A stretch of DNA of 64,000 nucleotides from Rhodococcus sp040643435. Its GTDB lineage: Bacteria > Actinomycetota > Actinomycetes > Mycobacteriales > Mycobacteriaceae. Position 1 is the stretch's first letter. Each line of letters starts with the position of its first letter. The notes below the pieces were generated by a model, which worked only from the letters and a program-made list of their open reading frames with translations, ran no database searches and was not told where the DNA came from. Position numbers and translations under genes: made by a program. The stretch covers positions 62,001-126,000 of the forward strand of contig NZ_JBEYUH010000002.1 of assembly GCF_040643435.1 (NCBI RefSeq). The letters are read 5' to 3'. This document shows, piece after piece, positions 29,748 to 38,984 of this stretch.

Positions 29748-29776
29748 ATTGCAGCGGAAAGGAACTAATCTGCAAT
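29748..29776. repeat. inverted repeat in divergent promoter
   Basis: ATTGCAG (29748-29754) and CTGCAAT (29770-29776) are perfect 7-base inverted arms 15 bases apart between the NCS2 permease and the DUF2530 gene. Could be an operator; no regulator is assigned. Confidence 0.4.
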
Positions 29777-29778
29777 CC

Positions 29779-30030
29779 GTGGAACCCGCCCAGTTCGTCG
29801 CAGCCCGTATCCGACGTCTCGCCGACCCCCGTCCCGCCCTTGCAGTGGGAACAGGTCTGTGGGTCGCGGCGACCGTCGTCGTGCTGGCAGTGGGTGGCGA
29901 TCTACGCGAGGATTCGCTACCGGTGTGTGTTGCCGGAATCCTGGTGGGGCTGTTGGGAACTGCCCTCTTCCTCATACAGCGTCGCGCCGCGCGGCGGGGC
30001 AGCCGCGGCGCACAGCGCGGCTTGGACTGA
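29779..30030 (+). CDS. DUF2530 small membrane protein
   Basis: About 83 aa with two membrane helices and the C-terminal RRAARRGSRGAQRGLD, typical of DUF2530. Equivalent in position to Rv0879c beside the MarR gene. GTG 29779 is chosen; TTG 29749 would extend it by ten residues. Function unknown. Confidence 0.72.
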   Translation: MEPAQFVAARIRRLADPRPALAVGTGLWVAATVVVLAVGGDLREDSLPVCVAGILVGLLGTALFLIQRRAARRGSRGAQRGLD

Positions 30031-30066
30031 TCCGTCCGGAAGCCGCGCGGCACATCTACGGGGCCC

Positions 30067-30606
30067 TCATCGGCGTATCCGCACCCGAGTGACGAACCAC
30101 ACCCACCCCAGCGCCCATGCGATCCCGAAGATCCAGCCCGCGGCGACGTCGGTGAGCCAGTGCGCGGCGAGGTAGACGCGCGAAAGACCGATCGCCAGGG
30201 TGTACGTGGCCAGTGCGGCTGTCGCAACCGTCCGCCGGCGATCACCCCGCGGCCACGTGCGCACGACGACCGCGACGAGCACCGTGGCCAGGATTGCACT
30301 GGTCATCGCGTGACCGGAGGGGAACGATTCGGTCTGCAGAGCCAGCAATCGTTCGGGTTCGGGTGGCCGGACGCGGCCGAACAGGTGCTTGAGCAGGGTC
30401 ATCACCGGCCAGCCGGTGAAGACCGCTCCGGCCACGAAGACGGCGTCGCGCAGCCGACCGGCCCGGACCAGCAACAGAGCCACCACCGCCGCGATCAGGC
30501 TCGTCGCGACACCGCCACCCGTCCGGGTGAACACGGCCACCGCGTCGGTCAGCCAGGGCTCCCGGATCGAGACCACCCAGTCGAGCACCGCGACGTCGAG
30601 CGTCAC
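30067..30606 (-). CDS. PAP2-family phosphatase
   Basis: 179-aa membrane phosphatase with the three PAP2 motifs: KHLFGRVRP, PSGHAM and SRVYLAAHWLTD. About five membrane segments. Likely acts on lipid phosphates such as phosphatidic acid or undecaprenyl diphosphate. Its GTG overlaps the stop of the sacsin-like gene by 4 bases, so it is the last gene of an operon with that ATPase and DUF3027. Confidence 0.88.
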   Translation of the reverse strand: MTLDVAVLDWVVSIREPWLTDAVAVFTRTGGGVATSLIAAVVALLLVRAGRLRDAVFVAGAVFTGWPVMTLLKHLFGRVRPPEPERLLALQTESFPSGHAMTSAILATVLVAVVVRTWPRGDRRRTVATAALATYTLAIGLSRVYLAAHWLTDVAAGWIFGIAWALGWVWFVTRVRIRR

Positions 30607-33410
30607 GGCTCACTTCCCGTGCTCACCGCGGAAAGAGCGGTGAGTGCGGCGGACAATCCGTTCGGCGTGCTGTGGACAGCACCGGCCGCATCGACCCACC
30701 ATTCGACCTCGACCTCACCGGTCAGTGCTCCGGAGCAGCGCACGGCGAGACGGTCGTGCAGTACGAGCGTGCCGCGCGGGATCGGAACTCCGGCGACGAT
30801 CCCGGCCAGGACCGCGGCGGGTTCGCGCTCCCAGGTCGAGCTCCGTCCCTGCCGGGTGGGTTCTGCCTCGACCACCGCCGAGGCGACTGCAATGTCGAGC
30901 ACATCCGCGAGAGCGTGGGCGGTGCCCGGCCCCCCGGTGACGAGTCGGTCGTGCGGGATGATCCCCGTGAACCAGGGAAGGTCGGGCACGAGCGCGTCCG
31001 CGGCATCGACGACGGTGCCGGCGAGGCTGCGCACGCCGTCGGGCAGGGTGACCGACTCGGGATCGAGACCGCCCGAAGAGAAGGCCGCGGCGAGCGCGTC
31101 GTGAGCGGCGACGATCGCAGCCGGTCGCGGCGACCGGCTCGGATCCGCGAGACGATCGAGCAGCGTCTGCGCCAGGTCGAGGTCGTCGACCACGGTGCCG
31201 GCAAGGGCACTGCGGAAGACGGCGGCGTCGGGATGGGTACAGGGATCGAGGAGACCGTCGAACAGCGTGTCGTCGGCGAATCGGTAGTGCCCCAGCGGCC
31301 GGCCGTCGAGCGAGGCACGGGTGCGCAGATACCACGCCGTGTATCCGGCGGGGTCTGCCATGGCCTCGACGGTCGCGGGTTCGGCCGCCAGCAAGGTCAG
31401 TGCCCGTGACCAGCGACGATCGTCGACGAGATCGAGGTCGCGTACTGCGACGAGCGAGGTGGGATCGTCGTCGAGCCGTTCCCACCAGGCGTGTTCGCCT
31501 GGCAGGTCGTGGTCGGGACCGGTGGGCAGTTCCGCGCGGAGGATCGTGAAACCCCAGCCCACGCCGATCGCCCGCAACGCGTCCGGACCGTAGCGGTCCA
31601 CGACGGATTGCGCGACGGTACCGAAGGGCGCGTCCTCGACCAGCACTTCGGCGAGCGGAGCCCCGGGAAGCAGGAGTTCGTCCGCGGGCACGAGGTCGCC
31701 GTGGGTGTCGGGCAGCAGCAGTGCCCCGAGTTCGCGTGGAACTGCTGTCGCAGGCACCGACGGCACCAGCCGCAGAACGACATCGGCCAGCGTCCCTGCC
31801 GGAAGATCGGGGTCGGAATCTGCATCGGGCTCGGCGTCCTCGACAGCGGCGACGAGTGCCGGATCCGCGAGCAGATCCTCGACGGTGACGGTGCCGGCTC
31901 CCAGCCGCGCAAGCAGAGGATGTGCGGCGTCGGGATGGACGAGGCGCATCCACGGCATCGACACCGGGCCGAGATCCTGCAGCCGCGTCGCGAGCACGGT
32001 GGTGCGCGGACCCGTCACCGTGCGACCGTCCGACAACGGCACCGGCAGGGAGGCGAGTTCCTCGGCCGCCACCGCATCGACGACGAGCGGGGACAGCGCC
32101 TCGTAGAGCCTGTGCCACCATTTCGGGTCGCGTTCGTGCCCGGAGAGCATCTCGGCGAGTCGCGCGAGACCGAGGCGATGGACGCCGACGGCCGAGAGCG
32201 CGGACGCATACCGCGGGCCGCACAGTTCGGGAATCACGAGCCCTGGAACGACCTCACCGAGGACGTCCGCAAGTTCATCGGTCAGGCCGGGGAGCGCGAC
32301 TGCCCGGTCGGGTGCCAGATCGGTATCCCCGTCTGCTGCCGGCAGCCACCGCGCGCCCCTCAGTTCGTCGAGGATCGCCTCACGGATACGACCGTCGACC
32401 TCACTGCGCGCGAAGCCCGGGACGGGCACGAGGTCGACTCGCTGTTCGGGGGGCAGGGCCGCGACGAACAGCGCGTAACCACGGGCGACGTCCTCGACAC
32501 GGGCGCCGGGCAACACCCGCCGCCGGTCGGGTTGCATGGGGAGGTCGGCCACGACGAGAGCGGGCAGGGACAGTTCCTCGTCGGATCGCGTGGGTGCACG
32601 CAGAACGTCGTTGCGCACCGTCTCGACCCGGCCGCCCACGACGGGTACGAGCCACCGCGCCGACGGTCCGGTGAATTCCCACCAGGTGCGCTCCCCGATC
32701 CGCACCTCGGACAAGCCGGTGTCGAGTTCACGCCGGCGACGGGCGAACTCGTCGTCACCGATGACGAGGGTGTGCAGGCCCGGAAGCTCGAGCAGGATGT
32801 CGTGTGCCTCGGCGCGGAAAGCATCGAGCAACACGGCCGGATCCACCCCTGCATGCAGGCTCAGCACGATCTCGGTGTCGCTACCGGGCGCCGGGACTGC
32901 CGTCGTCGGCCACACCAGGCGCAGCACCGGAATCCCGGCTGCGGGCGCGGGCAGGTTCCGCTCGGCGAGCACCGAGCGGGTCCGCTCGGCGGAGAAGTGG
33001 ACGGAACCGGTGCGCGAACGCACCTCGATGTCGTCCGAGACCGACAGGACCGCGGTGAACCCGACACCGAACCGTCCCACTACGGAATCGGAACCGGTCT
33101 TGTTCGACGAACGCAGTGCGGTCAGCGCGTGGACCCCGCTCACATCGAGCGGTTCACCGTTGTTCGCGAAGTGGAGTCGACCGTCCGCGCACCACACCCG
33201 CAGCTCACCCGGTATGCCGGCCCGCGCGGCGGCGTCGGCGGCGTTCTGGGCGAGTTCGGTCAGGACACGGTCGCGGTAACCGGCACGGACGTGATCCGCC
33301 TCGGTGGTGGCGTCCTCGCGGAGCCGAGTGGGCGACGACGACCATGCGGCGACGATCCCCTCGCGCAACTCCGCGGTTCCGAACGGATCCGCGAGGTCCG
33401 GCGGGGGCAC
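30603..33410 (-). CDS. large GHKL ATPase with sacsin N-terminal-like domain
   Basis: About 935 aa. The N-terminal 200 residues form an Hsp90-like GHKL ATP site: ELAQNAADAAARAG (N-box), LHFANNGEPLD (G1), and VVGRFGVGFTAVLSVSDDIEV (G2, lid). The rest is a long acidic/Ala-rich region without a known domain, but clearly coding. Members are annotated as sacsin-type or Hsp90-like in actinobacteria; chaperone activity is unproven. GTG 33410 follows the DUF3027 stop by one base, implying coupled translation. Confidence 0.82.
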   Translation of the reverse strand: MPPPDLADPFGTAELREGIVAAWSSSPTRLREDATTEADHVRAGYRDRVLTELAQNAADAAARAGIPGELRVWCADGRLHFANNGEPLDVSGVHALTALRSSNKTGSDSVVGRFGVGFTAVLSVSDDIEVRSRTGSVHFSAERTRSVLAERNLPAPAAGIPVLRLVWPTTAVPAPGSDTEIVLSLHAGVDPAVLLDAFRAEAHDILLELPGLHTLVIGDDEFARRRRELDTGLSEVRIGERTWWEFTGPSARWLVPVVGGRVETVRNDVLRAPTRSDEELSLPALVVADLPMQPDRRRVLPGARVEDVARGYALFVAALPPEQRVDLVPVPGFARSEVDGRIREAILDELRGARWLPAADGDTDLAPDRAVALPGLTDELADVLGEVVPGLVIPELCGPRYASALSAVGVHRLGLARLAEMLSGHERDPKWWHRLYEALSPLVVDAVAAEELASLPVPLSDGRTVTGPRTTVLATRLQDLGPVSMPWMRLVHPDAAHPLLARLGAGTVTVEDLLADPALVAAVEDAEPDADSDPDLPAGTLADVVLRLVPSVPATAVPRELGALLLPDTHGDLVPADELLLPGAPLAEVLVEDAPFGTVAQSVVDRYGPDALRAIGVGWGFTILRAELPTGPDHDLPGEHAWWERLDDDPTSLVAVRDLDLVDDRRWSRALTLLAAEPATVEAMADPAGYTAWYLRTRASLDGRPLGHYRFADDTLFDGLLDPCTHPDAAVFRSALAGTVVDDLDLAQTLLDRLADPSRSPRPAAIVAAHDALAAAFSSGGLDPESVTLPDGVRSLAGTVVDAADALVPDLPWFTGIIPHDRLVTGGPGTAHALADVLDIAVASAVVEAEPTRQGRSSTWEREPAAVLAGIVAGVPIPRGTLVLHDRLAVRCSGALTGEVEVEWWVDAAGAVHSTPNGLSAALTALSAVSTGSEP

Positions 33411-33411
33411 G

Positions 33412-34269
33412 TCAGTCGGTCTGTTCCGGCTCGGGCGAGGAGGGCTCGACACCGGCCTCGTCCGTGGAATCGGCGGGCGTCGAGGTGGCCGGACCGAGCT
33501 CGACGACCTCCACTGCCGCATCGTCGAATGCCTCGTACAGCGGTGACCCGGCGCCGGTGGGCAGGCTGGTGTCGGAATGCGCACCACACCCGTATTCGGC
33601 GTGCACGACGTGCCCGTCGGCCGCGAACTCGTTTCCGCAGACTCCGAAGGCCGCTCGCAAGGATCCGGCGAGGGGGAGATAGAAGCCGCACAGGTGACAG
33701 GACGAGGGCGCGGCCTTCGCCATCTCCGAGTCCGGGCCGTATTCGCTGTCGAACCACCGCTGGGCGGCGTCGAGACGACCCTCGAGGCTCATGACCTGCT
33801 TACGGCCCAGGCCGATCTCGAGTGCGGTCTCGTCGACCTCGGGGTCGCCGGTCTCCATGTACCCGGGTACCAGCCGAATGTCGTCGACAGCGGGCGCCAG
33901 CAGGTCGCCGGGCCCGAGATCGCCCGGACGGATCCGCTCGCTCCACGGCACCCAGTCGGGTGCGACGAGCGCGTCCGGGCCGGGGAGGAGCACGAGTTCG
34001 CTCACGGTCACCCGATCGGATTCCGGTGCAGCGGCCACTACGACGGCCCACTGCCACCCTCGGTAGCCAGGGAGCTCGGCCGCGAAACGGTGGGTCGCCG
34101 AGCACTCGTCCTCACTCGTCACACCGAGGTAGGCGCCGACTCCACCGTCTCCGAGTTCGTCGAGCGCTGCTCGGGCGAGGTCAGCGGCGTCGGCGAGCAC
34201 GGATCGCACCGCCGGATCGACCACGGGGTTCGTTCCTCGGGAAGCAGACGCAACACTCACGGCCCCCAT
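33412..34269 (-). CDS. DUF3027 protein
   Basis: 285 aa, soluble. Family features: YRGWQWAVVVAAAPESDRVTV, ALVAPDWVPWSERIRPGDL, and a Cys cluster (CHLCGFYLPL ... CGNEF ... YGCGAH) that may bind zinc. Acidic C-tail. First gene of the operon with the sacsin-like ATPase and PAP2 phosphatase. Function unknown. Probably the Rv0877 counterpart. Confidence 0.85.
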   Translation of the reverse strand: MGAVSVASASRGTNPVVDPAVRSVLADAADLARAALDELGDGGVGAYLGVTSEDECSATHRFAAELPGYRGWQWAVVVAAAPESDRVTVSELVLLPGPDALVAPDWVPWSERIRPGDLGPGDLLAPAVDDIRLVPGYMETGDPEVDETALEIGLGRKQVMSLEGRLDAAQRWFDSEYGPDSEMAKAAPSSCHLCGFYLPLAGSLRAAFGVCGNEFAADGHVVHAEYGCGAHSDTSLPTGAGSPLYEAFDDAAVEVVELGPATSTPADSTDEAGVEPSSPEPEQTD

Positions 34270-34353
34270 TCTGCCTGACCTGTCGGCCCGAGTGCCCGCG
34301 GGTCACAGAAGGTCGCGCGCGCACCGCCCGCGCGCGGGATGCAGGATGGGCAC

Positions 34354-35175
34354 GTGTCCCGCCATCGTTTCGCAACTGCAGTCGCCGTCACTGCGACGGT
34401 GTGCGCCACGATCGCCGGATGCGGCAGCGAACTCGTCGCCGAGCCCGGCCCTCCGGCCGCCGAGCTCCGTGTGGAGGTCGTCGCCACGCATCCTCACGAT
34501 CCCGAAGCGTTCACCCAAGGCCTCGAGATCGACGAGGGCGAACTGCTCGAGGGCACCGGCCGCACGGGCCGGTCGTGGGTCGCGGCCCGCCCGGTCGACA
34601 TTTCGGACGGGGGCATCGCGCTCGCCGCGGCCGAACGTACCCGCGTCCCGCTCGGCGACGACCTCTTCGGGGAGGGCATCACCGTGGTCGGCGACGAGGT
34701 GTGGCAGTTGACCTGGAAGGACGGCACTGCCGTGGTCCGCGACCGCCACACTCTGTCGGAGCGCCGCCGTGTCGACTACGACGGCGAAGGCTGGGGATTG
34801 TGCGCGCAACCCGAACGTCTGGTGATGAGCGACGGCACTGCCGATCTGATCTTCCGCGACGCCGCCACCTTCGACGAACTCGGCCGCATCACCGTGCACC
34901 GGGAGGGCCGTGCCGTGGCGAAGCTGAACGAACTCGAATGCACCGCGGACGGCAGTGTGTACGCGAATGTGTGGCAGACGGACGAGATCGTGCGAATCGA
35001 TCCGTCCACCGGCCGGGTCGAGGCGCGGATCGACGCGGCCCCTCTCCGTGACCTGTTGCCAGAGGGAGCCGATGTGGACGTTCTCAACGGCATCGCGCAC
35101 ATTCCGGGAACCGACCGGTTCCTCGTGACGGGCAAGTACTGGCCGACGCTGTTCGAAGTGCGTTTCGTGCCGTGA
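34354..35175 (+). CDS. glutaminyl-peptide cyclotransferase, lipoprotein
   Basis: 273 aa. Signal peptide with lipobox TIAGC (Cys about 23), so membrane-anchored outside the cell. The mature part is the five-bladed propeller type of glutaminyl cyclase (HDPEAFTQGLEIDEGELLEGTG, KLNELECTADGSVYANVWQTDEIVRID in two segments, LNGIAHIPGTDRFLVTGKYWPTLFEV), forming N-terminal pyroglutamate. GTG 34354 is chosen because AGGA lies about 8 bases upstream and the signal peptide is then normal; ATG 34339 is in frame. Divergent from DUF3027. Confidence 0.85.
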   Translation: MSRHRFATAVAVTATVCATIAGCGSELVAEPGPPAAELRVEVVATHPHDPEAFTQGLEIDEGELLEGTGRTGRSWVAARPVDISDGGIALAAAERTRVPLGDDLFGEGITVVGDEVWQLTWKDGTAVVRDRHTLSERRRVDYDGEGWGLCAQPERLVMSDGTADLIFRDAATFDELGRITVHREGRAVAKLNELECTADGSVYANVWQTDEIVRIDPSTGRVEARIDAAPLRDLLPEGADVDVLNGIAHIPGTDRFLVTGKYWPTLFEVRFVP

Positions 35176-35266
35176 TCCCGGTGGCATTCCGATCGCGACC
35201 CGGATCGCCCGGGTCTCGAGCCGCCCTGGTGCTCGAACCGCTATCGCGTGGGGAAGAATCGAAGAC

Positions 35267-36943
35267 GTGACGGAACCGGACGAGCGCCGCACCCCTGAAG
35301 GGGTGGACCGCCGTGCCCCGGGGTCGCAGCATCCGGGGTTCAGCAACTATCCACCTCCCCGCCGTGTCTCCGGACGTCGTACGCCGCTGCCACCACTGCA
35401 TCCGGTCGACGAGCCGCGCCGACCGGCGAGTGCGTCCGGTGCCCGCCGCGCGGACAGCTCGCCGGACTCCGACACCCCGCGCGCTCCCCGCATGCCGCGC
35501 AAGCTGACCGTGACGCGTGTCGCGGCCCTGCGCAGCCGCGAACTCACCTCGAAGGGCATCGCGACGTTCCGCCGAGCGGCCACGGCCGACGGCGCCGACA
35601 AATCGGGCCTGACTGCGCTCACCTACGCGACGATGACGAACTTCGCGTCGGACGCAGCCATCGCCGTCGCCCTGGCGAACACCCTGTTCTTCTCCGCGGC
35701 AACCGGGGAGGACAGGACGAAGGTCGCGCTGTATCTACTCATCACGATCGCGCCGTTCGCGATCATCGCTCCGCTCATCGGCCCGCTGCTCGATCGTTTG
35801 CAGCACGGTCGTCGTGTCGCACTGGCGACATCGTTTGCGCTGCGCACGGTGCTCGCGGTGGTGCTCGTGTTCAACTTCGACAGCTGGCTGCTGTATCCGG
35901 CGGCCCTCGGAGTGATGGTGCTGAGCAAGTCGTTCGCGGTTCTCAAATCCGCGGTCACCCCACGCGTGCTGCCACCGGAGATCGACCTCGTGCGGGTGAA
36001 CTCCCGCCTGACGGTCTTCGGCCTGGTCGGCGGCACCCTCGGGGCCGGGGCGGTCGCGGCGGCGGCAGCGTGGGCGTTCGGTTCGGTGGGCGCCCTGTGG
36101 CTGTGCGCAGGAATCACCGCCTTCGGTGCCTACCTGAGCATGCGTATCCCGGCCTGGGTCGAGGTCACCGAGGGCGAGGTACCGGCGACGCTGTCCTACC
36201 ACCGCTCCGATGCACGGACGGAAGTGCTGGGTTCCGACACCGTGACCGAAGTCATCATCACCAAGTCCGGGAAGCGGAAGCAACCGTTGGGGCGCGCGGT
36301 CGTGACGGGCTTGTGGGGTAACGGCACGATCCGGATCCTCACCGGCTTCCTGACTCTGTTCATGGCGTTCGTCGCGAAGAACACCACGGGCCAGGATCCG
36401 CTCATGCAGGCCGCGATGCTCGGTGGAGTCGGTGCCGCCGCCGCGATCGGCAACTTCGCGGGCAACGCGACGGGGGCGCGGCTCGCACTCGGACGACCTG
36501 CCCTGATCGTCGTGCGGTGCACTGCCGCGGTCGTGATCGTGGCCGCTGTGGTCGCCGCGACCGGAAACGTCCTGGCGGCCGCACTGGCGGCGCTCGTCGC
36601 AGCGTGTGCCAGTGCGTTGGCCAAGGTCTCGCTCGACGCGTCGCTGCAACAGGATCTTCCCGAGGAATCGATCGCTTCCGGCTTCGGGCGCTCCGAAACC
36701 GTCCTGCAGCTCAGCTGGGTGTTCGGCGGAGCGATGGGTGTCCTGCTGCCCACCGAACTGTGGCTCGGGTTCGCGGTGGTCTCCGTCGTGTTGATCCTCG
36801 GGTTCGCACAGACGGTGCTGACATACCGTGGGGGGACATTGCTGCCGGGCTTCGGCGGCCGGAGACCCGAACGGGTCTCCACAGATACGGCTGCCGAGCG
36901 GAAGCGTTCCGGCGGATCCCCGACCGAAGATTGGAATGGTTGA
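35267..36943 (+). CDS. MFS transporter with long hydrophilic N-terminus (Rv0876c-like)
   Basis: 558 aa: about 90 Pro/Arg-rich cytoplasmic residues, then about 12 membrane helices (from about residue 110). LIGPLLDRLQHGRRVAL resembles MFS motif A. A central loop carries GSDTVTEVIITKSGKRKQPLG. Corresponds to Rv0876c. Substrate unknown. The stop overlaps the DUF2771 start by 8 bases. Confidence 0.85.
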   Translation: MTEPDERRTPEGVDRRAPGSQHPGFSNYPPPRRVSGRRTPLPPLHPVDEPRRPASASGARRADSSPDSDTPRAPRMPRKLTVTRVAALRSRELTSKGIATFRRAATADGADKSGLTALTYATMTNFASDAAIAVALANTLFFSAATGEDRTKVALYLLITIAPFAIIAPLIGPLLDRLQHGRRVALATSFALRTVLAVVLVFNFDSWLLYPAALGVMVLSKSFAVLKSAVTPRVLPPEIDLVRVNSRLTVFGLVGGTLGAGAVAAAAAWAFGSVGALWLCAGITAFGAYLSMRIPAWVEVTEGEVPATLSYHRSDARTEVLGSDTVTEVIITKSGKRKQPLGRAVVTGLWGNGTIRILTGFLTLFMAFVAKNTTGQDPLMQAAMLGGVGAAAAIGNFAGNATGARLALGRPALIVVRCTAAVVIVAAVVAATGNVLAAALAALVAACASALAKVSLDASLQQDLPEESIASGFGRSETVLQLSWVFGGAMGVLLPTELWLGFAVVSVVLILGFAQTVLTYRGGTLLPGFGGRRPERVSTDTAAERKRSGGSPTEDWNG

Positions 36944-37433
36944 GTTGCAGGCACGGACGAAGAAGACTCTCGCACTACTGCTGGCGGCCGTGGTGGTAGT
37001 GGTGGGGGGAATCGCCGCCACCGTGTGGAGGCTGGTCGATTCGGCCGAGCCCACGCTGCCGACCATCACCGCCTACGCGCGCGGCGAGGCCGCGACCATC
37101 GGCCCTGCACAGTACTGCAATCTCTACCTCGAAGACTGCATGGAGAACCAGATCGGCGAACTCGACGTACCGGCGGGTTATCCGCTGCAGTTGTCGCTTC
37201 CGCAGGAGATCTCCGGCGCCCCGTGGCGCATCATCACCGTCTACGGCGACACGCGAACCGGGCAGACGTATGTGGACGGGCAGATGTTCGAGGCGGGTGC
37301 GCGACGAGCGCTCACCGTCCCGAGCGCTCCGGATCTGCAGCTGCTCGGGGTGGAGATCCAGCTGCCGTCCGCGGTGGTGGACGAGGCCGGTGAACCGATC
37401 GCGCACGCGGTGTGGGCCGTCCGGACCTTCTGA
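36936..37433 (+). CDS. DUF2771 membrane-anchored protein
   Basis: 165 aa: one N-terminal membrane anchor (about residues 11-30) and an extracytoplasmic beta-rich domain with two Cys (QYCNLYLEDCMENQ) likely forming a disulfide. Family DUF2771, Rv0875c-like. Translationally coupled to the MFS gene upstream. Function unknown. Confidence 0.85.
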   Translation: MVELQARTKKTLALLLAAVVVVVGGIAATVWRLVDSAEPTLPTITAYARGEAATIGPAQYCNLYLEDCMENQIGELDVPAGYPLQLSLPQEISGAPWRIITVYGDTRTGQTYVDGQMFEAGARRALTVPSAPDLQLLGVEIQLPSAVVDEAGEPIAHAVWAVRTF

Positions 37434-37455
37434 CCCGGCACTCCCCGATCACGAG

Positions 37456-37490
37456 ACAGGCCGCCCTCGCTACGAGCGAGGGCGGCCTGT
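37456..37490. terminator. bidirectional hairpin terminator
   Basis: Perfect 16-bp stem ACAGGCCGCCCTCGCT / AGCGAGGGCGGCCTGT with a 3-base loop between the convergent DUF2771 and cold-shock genes. Confidence 0.85.
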
Positions 37491-37511
37491 AGTAGTTCGT
37501 GGGGTCCGTTC

Positions 37512-37922
37512 CTAGTGGTCGAGCTCGCGCGCGATCGCCCGCATGACCTCCGAGATGCGCTGACCCGTCTTGCGGTCGGGATAACGACCGCGCCGCAGAT
37601 CCGGCTGCACCGCTGCTTCGAGCAGCTTGATCATGTCCTCGACCATGCCGTGCAGCTCGTCCGGAGCGCGACGCTTCTGCTGGGCAGGAGCCTCACGCCG
37701 TCCACCCTGCCGCAGCGTGGGCTGCTCCAGGAGCTCGACCTTCAGTGCCTGAGGGCCCCTGCGCCCCACCGCCATGCCGAACTCGACGCGCTGGCCCGGC
37801 TTGAGCGCTTCGACTCCCTCGGGAAGCGCCGAGGCTCGGACGTAGACGTCCTCCCCTTCGTCCTGGGACAGGAAGCCGAAGCCCTTTTCGACGTCGTACC
37901 ACTTCACCTTGCCGGTCGGCAC
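37512..37922 (-). CDS. cspB: cold-shock domain protein with C-terminal extension (CspB-like)
   Basis: 136 aa: an N-terminal cold-shock domain (TGKVKWYDVEKGFGFLSQ with RNP1, then DVYVRASALP as RNP2-like) of about 67 residues and an additional basic helical tail (KRRAPDELHGMVEDMIKLLE). Binds single-stranded nucleic acids. Length and tail match Rv0871 rather than the short 67-aa CspA. GTG 37922 is favoured because AGGTGA lies five bases upstream; an earlier GTG (37931) is possible. Confidence 0.88.
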   Translation of the reverse strand: MPTGKVKWYDVEKGFGFLSQDEGEDVYVRASALPEGVEALKPGQRVEFGMAVGRRGPQALKVELLEQPTLRQGGRREAPAQQKRRAPDELHGMVEDMIKLLEAAVQPDLRRGRYPDRKTGQRISEVMRAIARELDH

Positions 37923-38112
37923 CGCGCTCACCTGCTCCTCGACAACCGTGCCCCGCGGGGCAACCCGTTTACTATGCAAAACAACGCGCCCCGACTCGGC
38001 CGAGCGGGACGCGTGAACACATCACAGTGTACCCGCAGGGGGCGGGCGATCCCTCCCATCGTCTCCCGTCCCGGACGTCACGGTCCGACTCCCGGACGAC
38101 TACCGTGGTCAC

Positions 38113-38355
38113 GTGGGTACTTCATCTTCGGATTCGTCTGCAGCCCCGCGTAACGGCCTGTTGAAGGCCGCCGTCGTGTGCTTCGTCGTCGGCGTGGTGG
38201 CCGTGCTCGCCATCTTCCTGACGCCGGTGGTCACCGACGGCAAGCCCGGACTCGTGCTGTATCTGCTGACGCTCGCGTGGCCACTGGGCTTCGCACTCGC
38301 CATCGCATTCGCATTGCGCTCGGGCCGGCGCGCACGGAACGGAGACAGGACATGA
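38113..38355 (+). CDS. small two-helix membrane protein
   Basis: 80 aa with two hydrophobic helices (about 19-40 and 45-68) and a basic C-terminus. TACCGT ends 6 bases before the GTG, a leaderless promoter. Overlaps the YccF gene by 4 bases (ATGA), so it is coupled to it. No family recognised. Confidence 0.7.
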   Translation: MGTSSSDSSAAPRNGLLKAAVVCFVVGVVAVLAIFLTPVVTDGKPGLVLYLLTLAWPLGFALAIAFALRSGRRARNGDRT

Positions 38356-38744
38356 GGATTCTGCTCAACATCATCTGGCTGGTCTTCGGTGGTTTGTGGC
38401 TCGCGCTCGGCTACTTCCTGGCCGGCGTGATCTGCTGCATCCTCATCATCACCATCCCCTTCGGGATCGCGTCGTTCCGGATCGGTGTCTACGCGTTGTG
38501 GCCGTTCGGGAAGACGACGGTCGACAAGCCGACGGCCGGTACCGCGTCGTTGATCGGTAATGTGATCTGGATTCTGATCGCCGGTATCTGGCTGGCCATC
38601 GGTCACATCACCACTGCGGTCGCGATGGCCCTGACGATCATCGGTATCCCACTCGCGATCGCGAACCTGAAGATGATCCCCATCTCGCTCATGCCCCTCG
38701 GAAAGGACATCGTCTCCGTGGATGCCCGCCCGAGTTACATGTGA
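38352..38744 (+). CDS. YccF domain membrane protein
   Basis: 130 aa containing the duplicated YccF unit: NIIWLVFGGLWLALGY ... CCILIITIPFGIASFRIG and NVIWILIAGIWLAIGH ... ALTIIGIPLAIANLKM. About four membrane helices. Rv0870c-like. Its stop codon lies inside a CRP-type palindrome that belongs to the rpf promoter region. Confidence 0.88.
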   Translation: MRILLNIIWLVFGGLWLALGYFLAGVICCILIITIPFGIASFRIGVYALWPFGKTTVDKPTAGTASLIGNVIWILIAGIWLAIGHITTAVAMALTIIGIPLAIANLKMIPISLMPLGKDIVSVDARPSYM

Positions 38745-38755
38745 TCTTGATCACA
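38740..38755. promoter_or_regulatory. CRP/cAMP-receptor-type binding site
   Basis: Perfect 16-bp palindrome TGTGATCTTGATCACA, matching the CRP consensus TGTGAnnnnnnTCACA. It overlaps the YccF stop and lies in the region upstream of the rpf leader. In M. tuberculosis the CRP homologue Rv3676 controls rpfA, so a similar link is inferred. Confidence 0.75.
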
Positions 38756-38984
38756 TAACGGTCGGGTAACGGCGGAGTCTCGAAACCGGTTTTCGACCCG
38801 CCGAACCCGACTACCTGCGAATTCCCCACCGAGGTCGGGCCGAATGTCACGCGCGGCCCGGGGCATCGGTGCGTTATCAATTGGTGACACTTCGCCCCCT
38901 GACCCGTTACCGTCATCTCCGGTCGAACCGCCTGGCTCGACCGGTCCTGAACCGCCGCGCCAAATTCCTGTCCCGCGGTTCCGG

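Noticed and set aside
31491..33794. 767-aa plus-strand frame opposite the sacsin-like ATPase
   Set aside because: The minus-strand frame has GHKL motifs and coupled neighbours; this one has none.
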